Shown one piece after another: positions 17,328-27,860 of a stretch of 64,000 nucleotides of DNA. Below the pieces are notes generated by a model that saw nothing but the letters and a program-made list of their open reading frames with translations, was not told the DNA's origin and ran no database searches. Positions within the stretch are counted from its first letter, which is position 1; the number at the start of each line of letters is the position of its first letter. A program made the translations under genes and the position numbers. Source of the DNA: Pelagibacteraceae bacterium. Lineage in GTDB: Bacteria; Pseudomonadota; Alphaproteobacteria; Pelagibacterales; Pelagibacteraceae. The stretch is from contig VTPO01000004.1 of the NCBI GenBank assembly GCA_008638205.1, forward strand, positions 1-64,000. Reading direction: 5' to 3'.

Positions 17328-17401
17328 GGTGGTCCTGTTAGGATTCGAACCTAAAACGCTTGTTTCGAAGACAAGAATGATATCCATTTCACTACAAGAC
17401 C
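17327..17401 (-). tRNA. tRNA-Arg (anticodon UCG)
   Basis: Read on the minus strand it folds as a complete cloverleaf. The acceptor GGTCTTG pairs with CAGGACC (one G-U). There is a 4-bp D stem, a 5-bp anticodon stem CTTGT/ACAAG with loop CTTCGAA (anticodon TCG), a 4-nt variable region and T stem TTAGG/CCTAA with loop TTCGAAT. A discriminator A and an encoded CCA follow. It is 75 nt including CCA. It should read CGA and other CGN Arg codons. Confidence 0.95.
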
Positions 17402-17423
17402 ATAAAGATGTTATATCAGGATA

Positions 17424-18407
17424 ATGCCAGATAAAAAATACAAGTTTACTGTTTCAGAAGAGCAGAATTTAAAAAGAGTGGATCAGTTTATTGTGGAAGA
17501 ACTGCCCACATTTAGCCGAACTAAAATAAGCAAACTAATTAAAGAGGGTGCTCTTCTGGTCAACAATGATTCTATAAAAGAAAGGTCCAAAAAAGTTTCC
17601 TTTGGTGATGAGGTGGAGCTATCCGTACCAGAGCCAGTACCCACAGATCTTAAACCTCAAAATATTCCTTTGGATGTTGTTTATGAAGATGATGACTTGC
17701 TTGTAATTAACAAGCCAATTGGCATGGTGGTTCATCCTGGTGCAGGAAATCCAGATGGCACATTGGTCAATGCCTTGTTGCATCATTGTAAGGAAAATTT
17801 ATCTGGAATTAATGGAGAACTTCGTCCTGGTATCGTTCACAGAATAGATAAAGATACTTCTGGTTTATTGGTTGTAGCTAAAAATGACATTGCACATAAC
17901 GTCCTAGCAAAACAATTTGAAGATCATTCTATTCAACGAACTTATCTTGCATTTGTATGGGGTATGCCAAGACCTATTCATGGAAGAATTGAAACACTGA
18001 TTGGAAGGAGTAAATATAATCGCCAAAAAATGAGTGCGGAGGTTGGAATTGGTAAAGATGCAATTACGAATTATAAAACTCTAGAAGTATTTAAGGGAAA
18101 AACAATTCCTGACATTAGCTTAATAGAATGTAGATTGGAAACTGGAAGAACCCATCAAATTCGTGTTCACCTAGCTCATCAAGGAAATCCTATTTTAGGC
18201 GATCAGATGTATGGTAAAAAAGTTAGAAAAATTAGAGATTTGGATGAGCAGCTTTCTATTGTTTTGGAGAATATAAATTTTCAAGCATTACACGCTCAAT
18301 CACTGGGTTTCCTGCATCCAAAATCTGAGAAAGAACTATTTTTTACCGCAGAATTGCCTAAAGATTTGTTAAACTTACAAAAAATGTTAAAAAAACTTGG
18401 AAATTAA
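17424..18407 (+). CDS. rluD: RluD-type 23S rRNA pseudouridine synthase
   Basis: A 327-residue protein with an N-terminal S4 RNA-binding domain (~15-75, RVDQFIVEELPTFSRTKISKLI) and a RluA/RluD catalytic domain. The signature HRIDKDTSGLLV holds the catalytic Asp142, and GRTHQIRVH near residue 250 is the second family block. RluD modifies helix 69 of 23S rRNA; assignment to RluD rather than RluC rests on overall length and the S4 domain. Its start lies 22 nt beyond the 5' end of tRNA-Arg on the opposite strand, and rpoH follows. Confidence 0.88.
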   Translation: MPDKKYKFTVSEEQNLKRVDQFIVEELPTFSRTKISKLIKEGALLVNNDSIKERSKKVSFGDEVELSVPEPVPTDLKPQNIPLDVVYEDDDLLVINKPIGMVVHPGAGNPDGTLVNALLHHCKENLSGINGELRPGIVHRIDKDTSGLLVVAKNDIAHNVLAKQFEDHSIQRTYLAFVWGMPRPIHGRIETLIGRSKYNRQKMSAEVGIGKDAITNYKTLEVFKGKTIPDISLIECRLETGRTHQIRVHLAHQGNPILGDQMYGKKVRKIRDLDEQLSIVLENINFQALHAQSLGFLHPKSEKELFFTAELPKDLLNLQKMLKKLGN

Positions 18408-18450
18408 CCTCTTGTTTTTTTAATTTTAGAAATTACATAAATATATAAAT

Positions 18451-19353
18451 ATGAACCAAGACCTAACCAAAACTAGCTTACCTACCCTTACGCCTGAGGG
18501 AAGTTTTTCTTCTTATCTTTCTAAGATTAGAAAATTTCCCATGTTGGATGCTGCAGAAGAATATGTACTCGCTAAAAACTGGAGAGAACAAGGAGACAAA
18601 GAGGCTGCTCACAAGTTGGTGACTAGTCATTTGCGATTAGTTGCAAAGATTGCCATGGGTTATCGAGGTTATGGATTACCAGTTAGTGAATTAGTATCTG
18701 AGGGAAATATTGGATTGATGCAAGCGGTAAAAAAATTCGACCCTGAGAAAGGGTTTCGACTTGCAACGTATGCTATGTGGTGGATTAAAGCCTCTATTCA
18801 AGAATATGTATTACGCTCTTGGAGTTTGGTTAAAATTGGAACTACCGCTGCTCAAAAGAAACTATTTTTTAATTTAAAAAAAATTAAGAACCAAATTTTT
18901 GCTGCAGAACAAGGTAATATGCTACCAGAGCATATTACTGAGATTGCTACGCAGTTGGACGTTAGGGAAGATGAGGTGGTATCAATGAATCAAAGATTAG
19001 CAGGCCATGAGCATTCATTAAATGCACCTGTGGGTAGTGAAGAAGGTGATGCAGAATGGCAAGATTGGGTAGTAGATGAAAATGCAGATCAAGAATTACA
19101 AGTTTCCCAACGTCAAGAATTACAACAAAAACAAGCTTTATTAAAAAATGCGATGTCTGTGCTTGATGAGAGGGAAAAAGAAATTCTACAAGACCGAAGA
19201 CTAATTGACGAACCTAAAACCCTAGAAGAGCTTAGTCAAAAACATAAAGTAAGTAGAGAACGAATTCGTCAAATCGAAAATAGAGCTTTTGAAAAATTAC
19301 AAAAAGCGATGCTTGAAAATATTAAGCAACCAAAGCAACTTTCTATAAATTAA
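18451..19353 (+). CDS. rpoH: RNA polymerase sigma-32 (heat-shock) factor
   Basis: A 300-residue alternative sigma factor of the RpoH group. It has region 1.2 (YLSKIRKFPMLDAAEEYVLA), region 2 (SHLRLVAKIAMGYRGYGLP, then the -10-reading YAMWWIKASIQEYVLRSWSLVK), the RpoH-type QKKLFFNLKK segment, and region 4.2 helix-turn-helix TLEELSQKHKVSRERIRQIE. It directs transcription of chaperone and protease genes, and ftsH and degP-type genes occur elsewhere in the window. No obvious thermosensor structure was found in the 43-nt leader. Confidence 0.95.
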   Translation: MNQDLTKTSLPTLTPEGSFSSYLSKIRKFPMLDAAEEYVLAKNWREQGDKEAAHKLVTSHLRLVAKIAMGYRGYGLPVSELVSEGNIGLMQAVKKFDPEKGFRLATYAMWWIKASIQEYVLRSWSLVKIGTTAAQKKLFFNLKKIKNQIFAAEQGNMLPEHITEIATQLDVREDEVVSMNQRLAGHEHSLNAPVGSEEGDAEWQDWVVDENADQELQVSQRQELQQKQALLKNAMSVLDEREKEILQDRRLIDEPKTLEELSQKHKVSRERIRQIENRAFEKLQKAMLENIKQPKQLSIN

Positions 19354-19399
19354 TTATTCTTTACTAAAAATTTTTCTTAAAAGTATAAGACAGTATTGT

Positions 19400-20692
19400 T
19401 TATATTTTAAAAGGATTTTCAACTAATATTGTATCTTCTCGTTCTGGACTTGTGGAAATGCTTGAGATTTTGGTTTCAATAAAATCTTCTAGTTCACTTA
19501 AATAAATTTTTGCTTCTTGAGGTAACTCTTCATAGCTTCTTGTACCTACTGTACTTTTCATCCATCCAGGAAAAGTTTTATAAATAGGCTTAATTCTTGC
19601 TTGATCTTCTGCAGCAGCAGGTAAATAGTCTAGTTTTTTCCCATCTAGCTCATACTCTACACACATCTTAATTTCTGAACAGGCATCTAACACATCCAAC
19701 TTAGTTAAAGCTATTCCCGAAATTCCTGAAACTTTTGCTGTTTGTCTTACTAGGACTGCATCAAACCAACCGCACCTTCTTTTTCTTCCCGTAACAGTAC
19801 CAAATTCATTTCCTCGTTCTCCTAGCAATTCTCCCATTTTATCATTCAATTCGGTTGGAAAAGGTCCTTCACCTACTCTGGTGGTGTATGCCTTGGTAAT
19901 TCCAAGTACATAATCAATTACATTAGGTCCGCATCCTGTTCCAGTGGCTGCAGCCCCTGCTACTGTATTGGAAGAGGTTACGTAAGGATAAGTACCATGA
20001 TCCACATCGAGTAAAATTCCTTGGGCACCTTCAAACAATATTCTTTTTGCTTCGTTTCTATATTGATCCATTTTTCTCCACACAGGTTGAGAAAACTTTA
20101 AAATTTCTGGAGCAATGGTAAGAAGATCTTTCATTAGATCGTCTTTCTTAAATTCTTTTTTCTTCAAACCTTTTCGAATAGCATTGTGGTGCTCTAGAAC
20201 TATTTCTAGGCGGTTACTTAAATTACTTTCTGATTTTAAATCCATTACTCGAATAGAACGTCTTCCTACCTTATCTTCATAAGCTGGTCCTATGCCTCTT
20301 CTGGTTGTTCCAATTTTTCCTTTACCAGCTGAATCTTCTCTAATCTCATCCATCTCTCTATGAAATGGCATAATCAAACTTGCTGTCTCTGCTAAAATAA
20401 GATTTTTTTCATTTACGGTCACGCCTTGTTTAGTAATTTGTTCTATTTCATCTAATAGAGCCCAAGGGTCTACCACCACTCCATTTCCTATGACCGATAT
20501 TTTGTCAGATCTAACAATTCCAGATGGAAGAAGTTTTAATTTATATACTTTACCATCAATAACTAATGTGTGTCCTGCGTTGTGTCCCCCTTGAAAACGA
20601 ACGACCACATCCGCTTGCTCAGATAACCAATCTACAATTTTTCCTTTTCCTTCGTCTCCCCACTGAGAGCCTACGACTACAACGTTTTTCAT
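19400..20692 (-). CDS. purA: Adenylosuccinate synthetase
   Basis: Joins IMP and Asp with GTP to form adenylosuccinate, the first committed AMP step. It is 430 residues, full family length. [16 protein letters not shown] (8-23, GTP/Mg binding), [38 protein letters not shown] and [10 protein letters not shown] are all intact. It is the most downstream gene of the long minus-strand run and begins directly after the thiD stop, with no gap. Confidence 0.97.
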   Translation of the reverse strand: MKNVVVVGSQWGDEGKGKIVDWLSEQADVVVRFQGGHNAGHTLVIDGKVYKLKLLPSGIVRSDKISVIGNGVVVDPWALLDEIEQITKQGVTVNEKNLILAETASLIMPFHREMDEIREDSAGKGKIGTTRRGIGPAYEDKVGRRSIRVMDLKSESNLSNRLEIVLEHHNAIRKGLKKKEFKKDDLMKDLLTIAPEILKFSQPVWRKMDQYRNEAKRILFEGAQGILLDVDHGTYPYVTSSNTVAGAAATGTGCGPNVIDYVLGITKAYTTRVGEGPFPTELNDKMGELLGERGNEFGTVTGRKRRCGWFDAVLVRQTAKVSGISGIALTKLDVLDACSEIKMCVEYELDGKKLDYLPAAAEDQARIKPIYKTFPGWMKSTVGTRSYEELPQEAKIYLSELEDFIETKISSISTSPEREDTILVENPFKI

Positions 20693-21505
20693 TTATTTAA
20701 ATTTTTTATTAAGTTCTATAGAGTTTAAGTGGTTAATTGGTCCACGACCTTTTCCATAAGTTAGATTAGATCGTATAGCATTATTAACATAGAGAATTCC
20801 TAGTTCACATGATTTATATAAAGGTTTTCCACAGCCTAAAAAAGTAGCAATGGCAGAAGATAAGGTACATCCTGTTCCATGTGTATTATGCGTGGATAGT
20901 TTTTTATTTTTAAATATATGAAGTTCTTTTTGATTCACCAAAACATCTTGGACATTGTTGCCTTTTAAGTGACCCCCTTTTAACAAAACATTGTTGGCTC
21001 CTAAATGAATAAGTGTATATGCGGCAAGTATCATCTCGTCTAAATTAGTTATTTTTTTTCCTACCAAAACTTCAGCTTCTGGAATATTGGGTGTGATTAA
21101 AAAAACTTTTTTCATAAGCTTATTTTTTAAAATAGAAATTGCTGGATTATTTATTAATTTAGTTCCTCCCTTGGCCACCATCACTGGATCTAAAACTATT
21201 TTTGAATTTTTTATTTTATTTAATGAAAACAAGACCTTCTCGATCACTTCCTTAGAATGCAACATTCCTATTTTGATAGCATCAGGCTTTATATCTTTTG
21301 CGGTAAATAAAATTTGATTCTCAATTTCTTTTGGAGGAATGCTTACAATAGACAATACTCCGGTAGTATTTTGTGCTGTAATTGCAGTAACAGCGGTCAT
21401 GGCATAACCTCCTAGTGAAGTTACAGTTTTAATATCTGCTTGAATACCTGCTCCTCCTGAAGAGTCTGATCCTGCAATAATTAAAATTTTAGTTTTTGGT
21501 TTCAC
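20693..21505 (-). CDS. thiD: Hydroxymethylpyrimidine / phosphomethylpyrimidine kinase
   Basis: A ribokinase-fold kinase that phosphorylates HMP and then HMP-P for thiamine synthesis. At 270 residues it has AGSDSSGGAGIQADIKT near the N-terminus, DPVMVAKGG in the middle and NTHGTGCTLSSAIA near the end (anion hole and catalytic Asp region). It overlaps glmM by 4 nt and abuts purA. thiE lies elsewhere in the window, while no thiC or thiG is present here. HMP salvage is known for SAR11 bacteria and fits, but absence from one window proves nothing about the genome. Confidence 0.93.
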   Translation of the reverse strand: MKPKTKILIIAGSDSSGGAGIQADIKTVTSLGGYAMTAVTAITAQNTTGVLSIVSIPPKEIENQILFTAKDIKPDAIKIGMLHSKEVIEKVLFSLNKIKNSKIVLDPVMVAKGGTKLINNPAISILKNKLMKKVFLITPNIPEAEVLVGKKITNLDEMILAAYTLIHLGANNVLLKGGHLKGNNVQDVLVNQKELHIFKNKKLSTHNTHGTGCTLSSAIATFLGCGKPLYKSCELGILYVNNAIRSNLTYGKGRGPINHLNSIELNKKFK

Positions 21506-22830
21506 TTGATAGATCTAGATACTACTTGAATGGCTTTGGCTAATAACTTTGCATTATGACACTCACCCATAATTCTTACCTTTGATTCTGTTCCTGATTT
21601 TCTAACTAGCAAACGACCTTCTGTTCCTAATAATTTTTTTGCTTTCTTAATGGCAATTTTGCAACCTTTACTATGAATGATATTTTTATCAGCTACTTCT
21701 TTATTTTCTAATATTTGAGGAACCGGTTTGAATACTTTTAACAATTTACTAGACTTAATTCCTTTCCTCATGGAAAACAAAACTTCTAGAGCAACTAACA
21801 GTCCGTCTCCCGTAGTGGTGAAGTCTCCTAAAATAACATGACCTGACTGTTCGCCTCCTAAATTATATTTCATTGCTTGCATGGTTTCTTTAACGTATCG
21901 ATCTCCCACATCTGATCTTACGAATGGAATATTTTCTTTTTCAAAATAGTGCTCTAATCCTAAATTGCTCATCAAAGTTCCGACCACACCACCTTTAAGA
22001 ATATTTTTCTTATGCCATCTCGTAGCAATCATTCCTATAATTTGATCACCATCTACTATCGCTCCCTTTTCATCACATAAAATAACTCGGTCCGCATCTC
22101 CGTCTAAAGCAATACCAAGATTGGCTTTGTGTTTTTTAACTGCCTGTTTTAACATTTGTGGATAGGTGGATCCGCATTTTTGATTAATATTAATTCCATT
22201 GGGATCAATTCCGATCGCGAATACTTTTGCTCCTAATTCTTCTAGTATTTTAGGTGCAGCTTTATATCCAGCTCCATTAGCGCAATCGACTACAATCTTC
22301 ATTCCTTTTAAATCAAAATTATTTGGAAAATTGCTCTTTAGAATTTCAATATATCTTGAATTTCCATCCTCTAGTCTTTTCACTCTACCTAACTCTTTAA
22401 CAGAGACAAGTAACTTAGATTGCTTAGCATCAATTAACGTTTCAATTCTTTTTTCAACTTGGTCGGATAACTTTAATCCATCGGGTCCAAATAATTTTAA
22501 GCCGTTATCTGTATAAGGGTTATGAGATGCTGTAATCATAATTCCCATATCTGCCTTCATGGATCTGGTGAGCATGGCCAGTCCATTAGTAGGAATAGGC
22601 CCAAAAGTGATCACATCCATTCCAGCAGAAGTCAGTCCTGAAACCAATGCTGGCTCTAACATGTAGCCCGATACTCTGGTATCTTTAGCAATAATAGCTA
22701 AATGTTTTTTCTTATCTTTAATTTTAAAAAAAGATCCTGCTGCTAATCCAAATTTATAAAAATGTTCACCAGTGATATTACCTTGATTTACTACTCCTCT
22801 TATTCCATCTGTTCCAAAATATTTTTTCAT
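21502..22830 (-). CDS. glmM: Phosphoglucosamine mutase
   Basis: Interconverts glucosamine-6-phosphate and glucosamine-1-phosphate on the way to UDP-GlcNAc for peptidoglycan and lipid A. It is 442 residues. The phosphoserine loop ITASHNPYTDNG carries Ser102, the metal-binding DGDADR motif is present, and GEQSGH and RKSGTESKVRIM (phosphate binding) follow. Length and N-terminal KYFGTDGIRG match GlmM rather than phosphomannomutase. It lies in the conserved ftsH-folP-glmM order, overlapping folP by 1 nt. Confidence 0.96.
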   Translation of the reverse strand: MKKYFGTDGIRGVVNQGNITGEHFYKFGLAAGSFFKIKDKKKHLAIIAKDTRVSGYMLEPALVSGLTSAGMDVITFGPIPTNGLAMLTRSMKADMGIMITASHNPYTDNGLKLFGPDGLKLSDQVEKRIETLIDAKQSKLLVSVKELGRVKRLEDGNSRYIEILKSNFPNNFDLKGMKIVVDCANGAGYKAAPKILEELGAKVFAIGIDPNGININQKCGSTYPQMLKQAVKKHKANLGIALDGDADRVILCDEKGAIVDGDQIIGMIATRWHKKNILKGGVVGTLMSNLGLEHYFEKENIPFVRSDVGDRYVKETMQAMKYNLGGEQSGHVILGDFTTTGDGLLVALEVLFSMRKGIKSSKLLKVFKPVPQILENKEVADKNIIHSKGCKIAIKKAKKLLGTEGRLLVRKSGTESKVRIMGECHNAKLLAKAIQVVSRSIK

Positions 22831-23891
22831 TAAATTGCCTGCAGCTCTGCATTAATTGTTAATGCTTCTTGTATCTCTTTTATATCATGCACTCTAAAAA
22901 ATTGAACGCCTTGGTTCGCACCAATTATTACCGATGATATCGTCCCACCTAATCTTGAAATAGTATCTTTAGATCCCATAATTTTTCCAATAAAACTTTT
23001 TCTAGAAGGCCCTAGCATTAACGGACAACCCAGAGAATGAAAAAAAGAAATTTTACTCATTAAAGTTAAGTTGTGTTGAACATTTTTTCCAAAACCAATG
23101 CCCGGATCTAAAATAATATTGTTTCTTTTAAAGCCTCTTTTTTCCAACTGATTAATTTTATTTTCAAAATAATCATAAATATCGATTAAGACATTTTGAT
23201 AGTTTGGATTTTTTTGCATAGTCTTTGGAGTTCCTTGAGAGTGATTTAAAATAATTGGTTTTCTTAACTTGGCTACGAGCGATATAGAGTTTGAATCAAA
23301 ATCTAAAGCTGAAACATCGTTAATAATTTTGGCTCCTGCCTTGACTGCGGCCTCCATCACAGAAGATTTTCTGGTATCTATAGAAACAATACATTTTTTT
23401 ATTTGACTAATTTTTTTTACAATTTGGATAACTCTTTTACATTCTTCTTGTTCCGAAATAAGCTCGGCACCTGGTCTGGTGGATTCTCCCCCTATATCAA
23501 TAATCTGAGCTCCTTGCTCAAGCATCAATTTTGCATGTTGAATTGCAGGTTTGAGTTTATTAAACTTTCCTCCATCTGAGAAACTATCTGGTGTTGCATT
23601 TAGCACTCCCATGAGTACAGGCTTGGTATTATTTAGGTTGATAATCGTGCTTCGTTTTTTTTGAATATATTTTAAATCTTTAAGAATTTGTTTTTTATTT
23701 TTATTTTTTAACTTATTTATTTGAGAAATATCGATCAGTATGGATTTGTTATTTTTTTTGTTAACAATTTCTATTTTAGTAAATCCTAAAAATTTATTTC
23801 CACAAACAGAAGCTGCTAATTTTTTTTGAATATGGAATTGAGCGTCTTTTCCATGCAGAAAATTAAGGGGCCTAATGTAAACAGACCTCAT
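22830..23891 (-). CDS. folP: Dihydropteroate synthase
   Basis: Condenses dihydropterin pyrophosphate with p-aminobenzoate in folate synthesis. The TIM-barrel domain (~90-353) shows GVLNATPDSFSDGGKF, IIDIGGESTRPGA, INDVSALD, LDPGIGFGKN and GPSRKSFIG. Residues 1-85 are an N-terminal extension (starting RPLNFLHGKD) that lengthens it to 353 residues; similar extensions occur in other alphaproteobacterial enzymes. It sits between ftsH and glmM. Confidence 0.94.
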   Translation of the reverse strand: MRSVYIRPLNFLHGKDAQFHIQKKLAASVCGNKFLGFTKIEIVNKKNNKSILIDISQINKLKNKNKKQILKDLKYIQKKRSTIINLNNTKPVLMGVLNATPDSFSDGGKFNKLKPAIQHAKLMLEQGAQIIDIGGESTRPGAELISEQEECKRVIQIVKKISQIKKCIVSIDTRKSSVMEAAVKAGAKIINDVSALDFDSNSISLVAKLRKPIILNHSQGTPKTMQKNPNYQNVLIDIYDYFENKINQLEKRGFKRNNIILDPGIGFGKNVQHNLTLMSKISFFHSLGCPLMLGPSRKSFIGKIMGSKDTISRLGGTISSVIIGANQGVQFFRVHDIKEIQEALTINAELQAI

Positions 23892-23899
23892 AGAACAGT

Positions 23900-25789
23900 T
23901 TAGTTTTGTAATTTTGGTTTTAAACCAATGGTTCCTAGAGCGCTAGCAGACGAAGAGTCTTCATCATCTTTGGAGACCCCTCTACTTGGTTGAATATTTT
24001 TATAAATTAAATCTCTAATTTCATCTCCATTTAATGTTTCGTACACTAATAGAGCTTTAGAAATTTTGTGCAAATCTTCTAACTTTTCTGTAAGAATTTT
24101 TTTAGCACGATTGTACCCGCTATCTACAATTTTTCTTACCTCTGCATCAATTTTTTTAGCTGTTTCTTCTGAAACATTTTGAGTTCTAGAAACAGATCTT
24201 CCCAAAAATACCTCTTCTTCATTTTCTTGGTAAGAAACAGGTCCCATAATTTCACTCATTCCCCATCTTGTAACCATATTTTTTGCCATTTTAGTTACCA
24301 TTTCAATGTCCGATGAAGCTCCAGAAGTTACTTGGTCATGACCAAAAATAATCTCTTCTGCAATTCTTCCCCCCATGGCAACAGAAATATCCGCATACAT
24401 TTTTTCTCTAGTCATAGAAAGCTGGTCTCGTTCTGGCAGTCTCATCACCATTCCCAATGCTCTTCCTCTTGGAATGATAGTTGCTTTATGAATAGGGTCG
24501 GATGCTTTTTCAAATAATGCTACAATTGCATGGCCACCCTCATGATAAGCTGTTAATTTTTTTTCATCTTCTGACATCACCATAGATCTTCTCTCAGATC
24601 CCATCATGACTTTGTCTTTAGCTTCTTCTAAATCAGAAAGAGTTACAATTCTTTTATTTTTTCTAGCTGCCAATAATGCAGCTTCGTTACAAATATTTGC
24701 AAGATCCGCTCCTGAAAATCCTGGAGTCCCACGAGCAATCGTTCTTGGATTTACATCTGGACCAGTAGTAATCTTTTTTAAATGGACTTTTAAAATTGCT
24801 TCTCTTCCAAGAATATCTGGATTAGGTACTACTACCTGTCTATCAAAACGTCCTGGTCTTAATAATGCAGGGTCTAATACATCTGGTCTGTTAGTGGCTG
24901 CAATTAAAATAACGCCTTCATTCGTTTCAAAGCCATCCATTTCAACTAACAATTGGTTTAATGTTTGTTCACGCTCATCATTTCCACCACCCAAACCTGC
25001 TCCTCTACTTCTTCCAACTGCATCGATTTCATCGATAAAAATAATACAAGGTGCATTTTTCTTTCCTTGTTCAAACATATCTCTTACTCGAGAAGCACCT
25101 ACACCCACAAACATTTCAACGAAATCAGAACCTGAAATAGTAAAGAAAGGAACGTTTGCTTCACCAGCAACTGCTCTTGCAATTAATGTCTTACCGGTAC
25201 CGGGAGGTCCAATTAGCAATGCACCTTTAGGAATTTTTCCTCCTAATTTTTGAAATTTTCTTGGATCTTTTAAAAAATCTACTACTTCTTCCAGCTCTTC
25301 TTTTGCCTCATCTACACCAGCCACATCCTTAAAGGTAACTCGACCATGTGCTTCTGTTAATAATTTTGCTTTTGATTTTCCAAAACCCATGGCTCCGCCT
25401 TTTCCACCTTGCATCTGACGCATGAAAAAAATCCAAACTGCAATTAATAATATCATAGGAAACCAAGATAAAAGGACACTGAAAAAAGAAGGCATTTTAT
25501 CTTCTACTGGTCCTGCTGAAAAAGAAATTCCTTTAGACGTAAGCTTCTCTACTAAATTTGGGTAATTAGGAGAATATGTTTTAAATTTACTACCGTTGGA
25601 AAAAGTACCTGCAATATTATTTCCCTTAATGTCAACAGAGATCACATTTCCTTTATCTAGTTCTTCAATAAAAGTGGAGAAAGGTAAATCTTTAGATGCA
25701 GTAATCGTTGCTGGATTTTGGAATAAATTAAATAGTCCCAGCACCAACAGAGCTATAATTCCCCACATCGTCAAATTTTTCATATTCAT
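23900..25789 (-). CDS. ftsH: ATP-dependent zinc metalloprotease FtsH
   Basis: A membrane-anchored AAA+ protease of 629 residues. Two transmembrane helices (~8-22 and ~104-123) flank a periplasmic domain. The AAA module has Walker A GPPGTGKT (194-201), Walker [12 protein letters not shown] and the second region of homology ([20 protein letters not shown]). The protease domain has the zinc motif HEGGH (416-420). It degrades membrane and regulatory proteins; HflK and HflC, encoded at 57-59 kb, are its usual partners, and RpoH is a known substrate in other bacteria. Confidence 0.97.
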   Translation of the reverse strand: MNMKNLTMWGIIALLVLGLFNLFQNPATITASKDLPFSTFIEELDKGNVISVDIKGNNIAGTFSNGSKFKTYSPNYPNLVEKLTSKGISFSAGPVEDKMPSFFSVLLSWFPMILLIAVWIFFMRQMQGGKGGAMGFGKSKAKLLTEAHGRVTFKDVAGVDEAKEELEEVVDFLKDPRKFQKLGGKIPKGALLIGPPGTGKTLIARAVAGEANVPFFTISGSDFVEMFVGVGASRVRDMFEQGKKNAPCIIFIDEIDAVGRSRGAGLGGGNDEREQTLNQLLVEMDGFETNEGVILIAATNRPDVLDPALLRPGRFDRQVVVPNPDILGREAILKVHLKKITTGPDVNPRTIARGTPGFSGADLANICNEAALLAARKNKRIVTLSDLEEAKDKVMMGSERRSMVMSEDEKKLTAYHEGGHAIVALFEKASDPIHKATIIPRGRALGMVMRLPERDQLSMTREKMYADISVAMGGRIAEEIIFGHDQVTSGASSDIEMVTKMAKNMVTRWGMSEIMGPVSYQENEEEVFLGRSVSRTQNVSEETAKKIDAEVRKIVDSGYNRAKKILTEKLEDLHKISKALLVYETLNGDEIRDLIYKNIQPSRGVSKDDEDSSSASALGTIGLKPKLQN

Positions 25790-25856
25790 AAGTTATAAAA
25801 TAAGTATTTAAATTAATCTTACAAGGAGCAAAATATCACAGAAAACAACTAAATAA

Positions 25857-26897
25857 CTAAATTTCTTTGTTATTTCTATTTTCTTTTGTCATTATAATTT
25901 TTTTTTCACTTAAGCTAAACACAAATCCTCCCAAAGTTACTCTTTTAAAATTCTTTTTTTGAACAGAATTCATAAGGTTCAGAATTCCTTTTGCTCTTGG
26001 TGGATAATCCTTTTTTGATTTTTTTTTAATTAAAGAGGCTATAACACGATAACTTATTTCGGAGGGCTGCTCTTGAAACAATTTTAAATCAATTTGGATT
26101 TTGTTGTTTGGCTTAGTTTGGATATATTTTTTTTCAGAGTAGCGAACATAAAAATCAATCGCTTCTTTAGCGGTATTTAAATTATCAATAGTTTTTAATA
26201 TACGAGTTTGATCCAATCCTTCCTTTTCCAAATTAGATTTTAATTTTCTAATTCTAGATCTTAAAAAACGGTCATTCGTATTGGATGGGTCTTTAATAAA
26301 TGTGGTAAATATTTTTTTAGCAATCTGTATTAGAGTTTTTTTAGAACTAGACAAAAAAGGACGAACAATAGTAATTTTCTCTTTATTTTTTTCAGCAATT
26401 TTCATGGATGAAAGTCCCTGCAAACCACTACCCCTACTTAAGCGAATATAAAAATTTTCTATCTGGTCGTCTAAATGATGGGCGGTTAACATATAGCTAA
26501 TTTTATTTTTTTTACAAAAATCACTCATTATTTTATATCTATGATCTCTTGCATTTTTTTGAATACTTCGAGAAATTGTTTTTTTTATAGTTAAAATTTT
26601 AGCTTTAGCAGAAATTTTTAATAAATTTTTCTGCACTCTCTTTGCCTCCAGGGCACTGTTTGCTCGAATATTGTGGTCTACAATTAAATAAAAAACTTTT
26701 ATCAAATTTCTTTCTGAATAAATTTTAGAACAAACCGCAAGAGCCAAGCTATCAGGACCGCCAGAGATACAGGCAACATATGGCTTGGAGCCAATGTTTT
26801 TTTTTACAATTTTTTCAAATTGAAGATAGATTTCTGAGGTTAGTTTGTTTTGTAAAAAGCTATTATGATTTTGCACATTTGAACTTTTTGGTTTCAT
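25857..26897 (-). CDS. tilS: tRNA(Ile)-lysidine synthase
   Basis: Converts C34 of the CAU-anticodon tRNA-Ile to lysidine so that it reads AUA. The PP-loop motif SGGPDSLALA is at ~45-54 of this start, with YMLTAHHLDDQIENFYIRLSRGSGL typical of TilS downstream and a C-terminal substrate-recognition region. The start chosen is ATG 26897. A longer frame begins at 26954 but would overlap cpoB by 92 nt; even the shorter form overlaps by 35 nt. It lies between cpoB and ftsH, a common alphaproteobacterial order. Confidence 0.9.
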   Translation of the reverse strand: MKPKSSNVQNHNSFLQNKLTSEIYLQFEKIVKKNIGSKPYVACISGGPDSLALAVCSKIYSERNLIKVFYLIVDHNIRANSALEAKRVQKNLLKISAKAKILTIKKTISRSIQKNARDHRYKIMSDFCKKNKISYMLTAHHLDDQIENFYIRLSRGSGLQGLSSMKIAEKNKEKITIVRPFLSSSKKTLIQIAKKIFTTFIKDPSNTNDRFLRSRIRKLKSNLEKEGLDQTRILKTIDNLNTAKEAIDFYVRYSEKKYIQTKPNNKIQIDLKLFQEQPSEISYRVIASLIKKKSKKDYPPRAKGILNLMNSVQKKNFKRVTLGGFVFSLSEKKIIMTKENRNNKEI

Positions 26898-27828
26898 ATT
26901 TAGCTTTCTGAAGAATTGACTTATCTGCTTTTGGATATTGTTTTTTAACACCACTCAACATTAAACAGCCCTGGTCTTTTTCTCCTAATTCATTCATGAC
27001 AATTCCTAACTTCAAAAGATTTTGTGGAGCTTTTGTACTTTTGGGAAATTTTTGATATCCATCTAAATACGCTGCTGCTGCATCATGATACAATTGTCTG
27101 ATATAAAATGTTTCAGCAAACCAATACTGTGCGCTTCCCGACAATGTGTGATTGGGATTTTTTTCAATAAATTCTTTTAATGCGATCTCTGCTTTTTGAT
27201 AATCTCCTACTTTAATAAAATTAGTTGCAAACTTATATTGGCTTGCTGGAGTCCCTTTGGGTAAAATAGATTCTGCTTCCACATCAGCAGTCTGCACCAC
27301 TGCAGCTGGACTTATGCTTCTAATTTCTTGTTTTTGATTCGATGCAACTTTTGTATCATTGGATGAGGTATCTAATACTTTACTAAAATCTTGCATCTTT
27401 CCAGTTCCAGGTAATTTTTTTGGTGTATTTGTTTTTTGTACGCTATCGGAAGTAGGAACGGATCCTGATCCTAGCTCACTAAATCGTAACTCTGTATCTT
27501 TTTGAATTTTATCAACTCGGTCGGAAATTTTTTGTAAATTAAATAGTGTTTCTTCATTACTGGCAGTCATTTTTTGAATTTGCTCTTCTAATTCAGAAAG
27601 TTTTACCAATTGTCTTGTAAGAGCTCCTTCTAAAGTAGCTGGAATATTACCAGATGAAGAATTGGTAGAACTTTGTGAAGAAAAACTTTTACTATAAACT
27701 GCTTTTTCTAAAGTTTTTAAATCCTTATTTAAAGTTTTTAGCTCATTAATAATTGTGGTGAGCTGCTCATCTGCCTGTGCTCCCCAGGCATACATACAAA
27801 AAATTATAAATATAAATATTTTTTTCAT
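26863..27828 (-). CDS. cpoB: Tol-Pal system periplasmic protein CpoB (YbgF)
   Basis: A 321-residue secreted protein with signal peptide (MKKIFIFIIFCMYAWGAQA), an N-terminal trimerising coiled coil (~22-110, with LVKLSELEEQIQKMTASNEE), a low-complexity linker, and C-terminal TPR repeats (~195-315: YKFATNFIKVGDYQKAEIAL, ..GSAQYWFAETFYIRQLYHDAAAAY). CpoB couples peptidoglycan synthesis to outer-membrane constriction with the Tol complex. It lies downstream of pal, beyond a terminator hairpin. Confidence 0.9.
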   Translation of the reverse strand: MKKIFIFIIFCMYAWGAQADEQLTTIINELKTLNKDLKTLEKAVYSKSFSSQSSTNSSSGNIPATLEGALTRQLVKLSELEEQIQKMTASNEETLFNLQKISDRVDKIQKDTELRFSELGSGSVPTSDSVQKTNTPKKLPGTGKMQDFSKVLDTSSNDTKVASNQKQEIRSISPAAVVQTADVEAESILPKGTPASQYKFATNFIKVGDYQKAEIALKEFIEKNPNHTLSGSAQYWFAETFYIRQLYHDAAAAYLDGYQKFPKSTKAPQNLLKLGIVMNELGEKDQGCLMLSGVKKQYPKADKSILQKAKYETKKFKCAKS

Positions 27829-27860
27829 TCTATTAAGACATTAGTACAATAAATTTAGGC

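Noticed and set aside
22830-23891. Long N-terminal extension of dihydropteroate synthase as a novel domain
   Set aside because: Similar extensions occur in other alphaproteobacterial FolP proteins, so it is not unusual.
24606-25253. A 215-residue plus-strand frame opposite ftsH
   Set aside because: Antisense shadow of the strongly conserved ftsH frame, with no recognisable domain or start signal.
26898-26954. Extended N-terminus of tilS
   Set aside because: It would deepen the overlap with cpoB to 92 nt and adds residues before the PP-loop that the family does not need.
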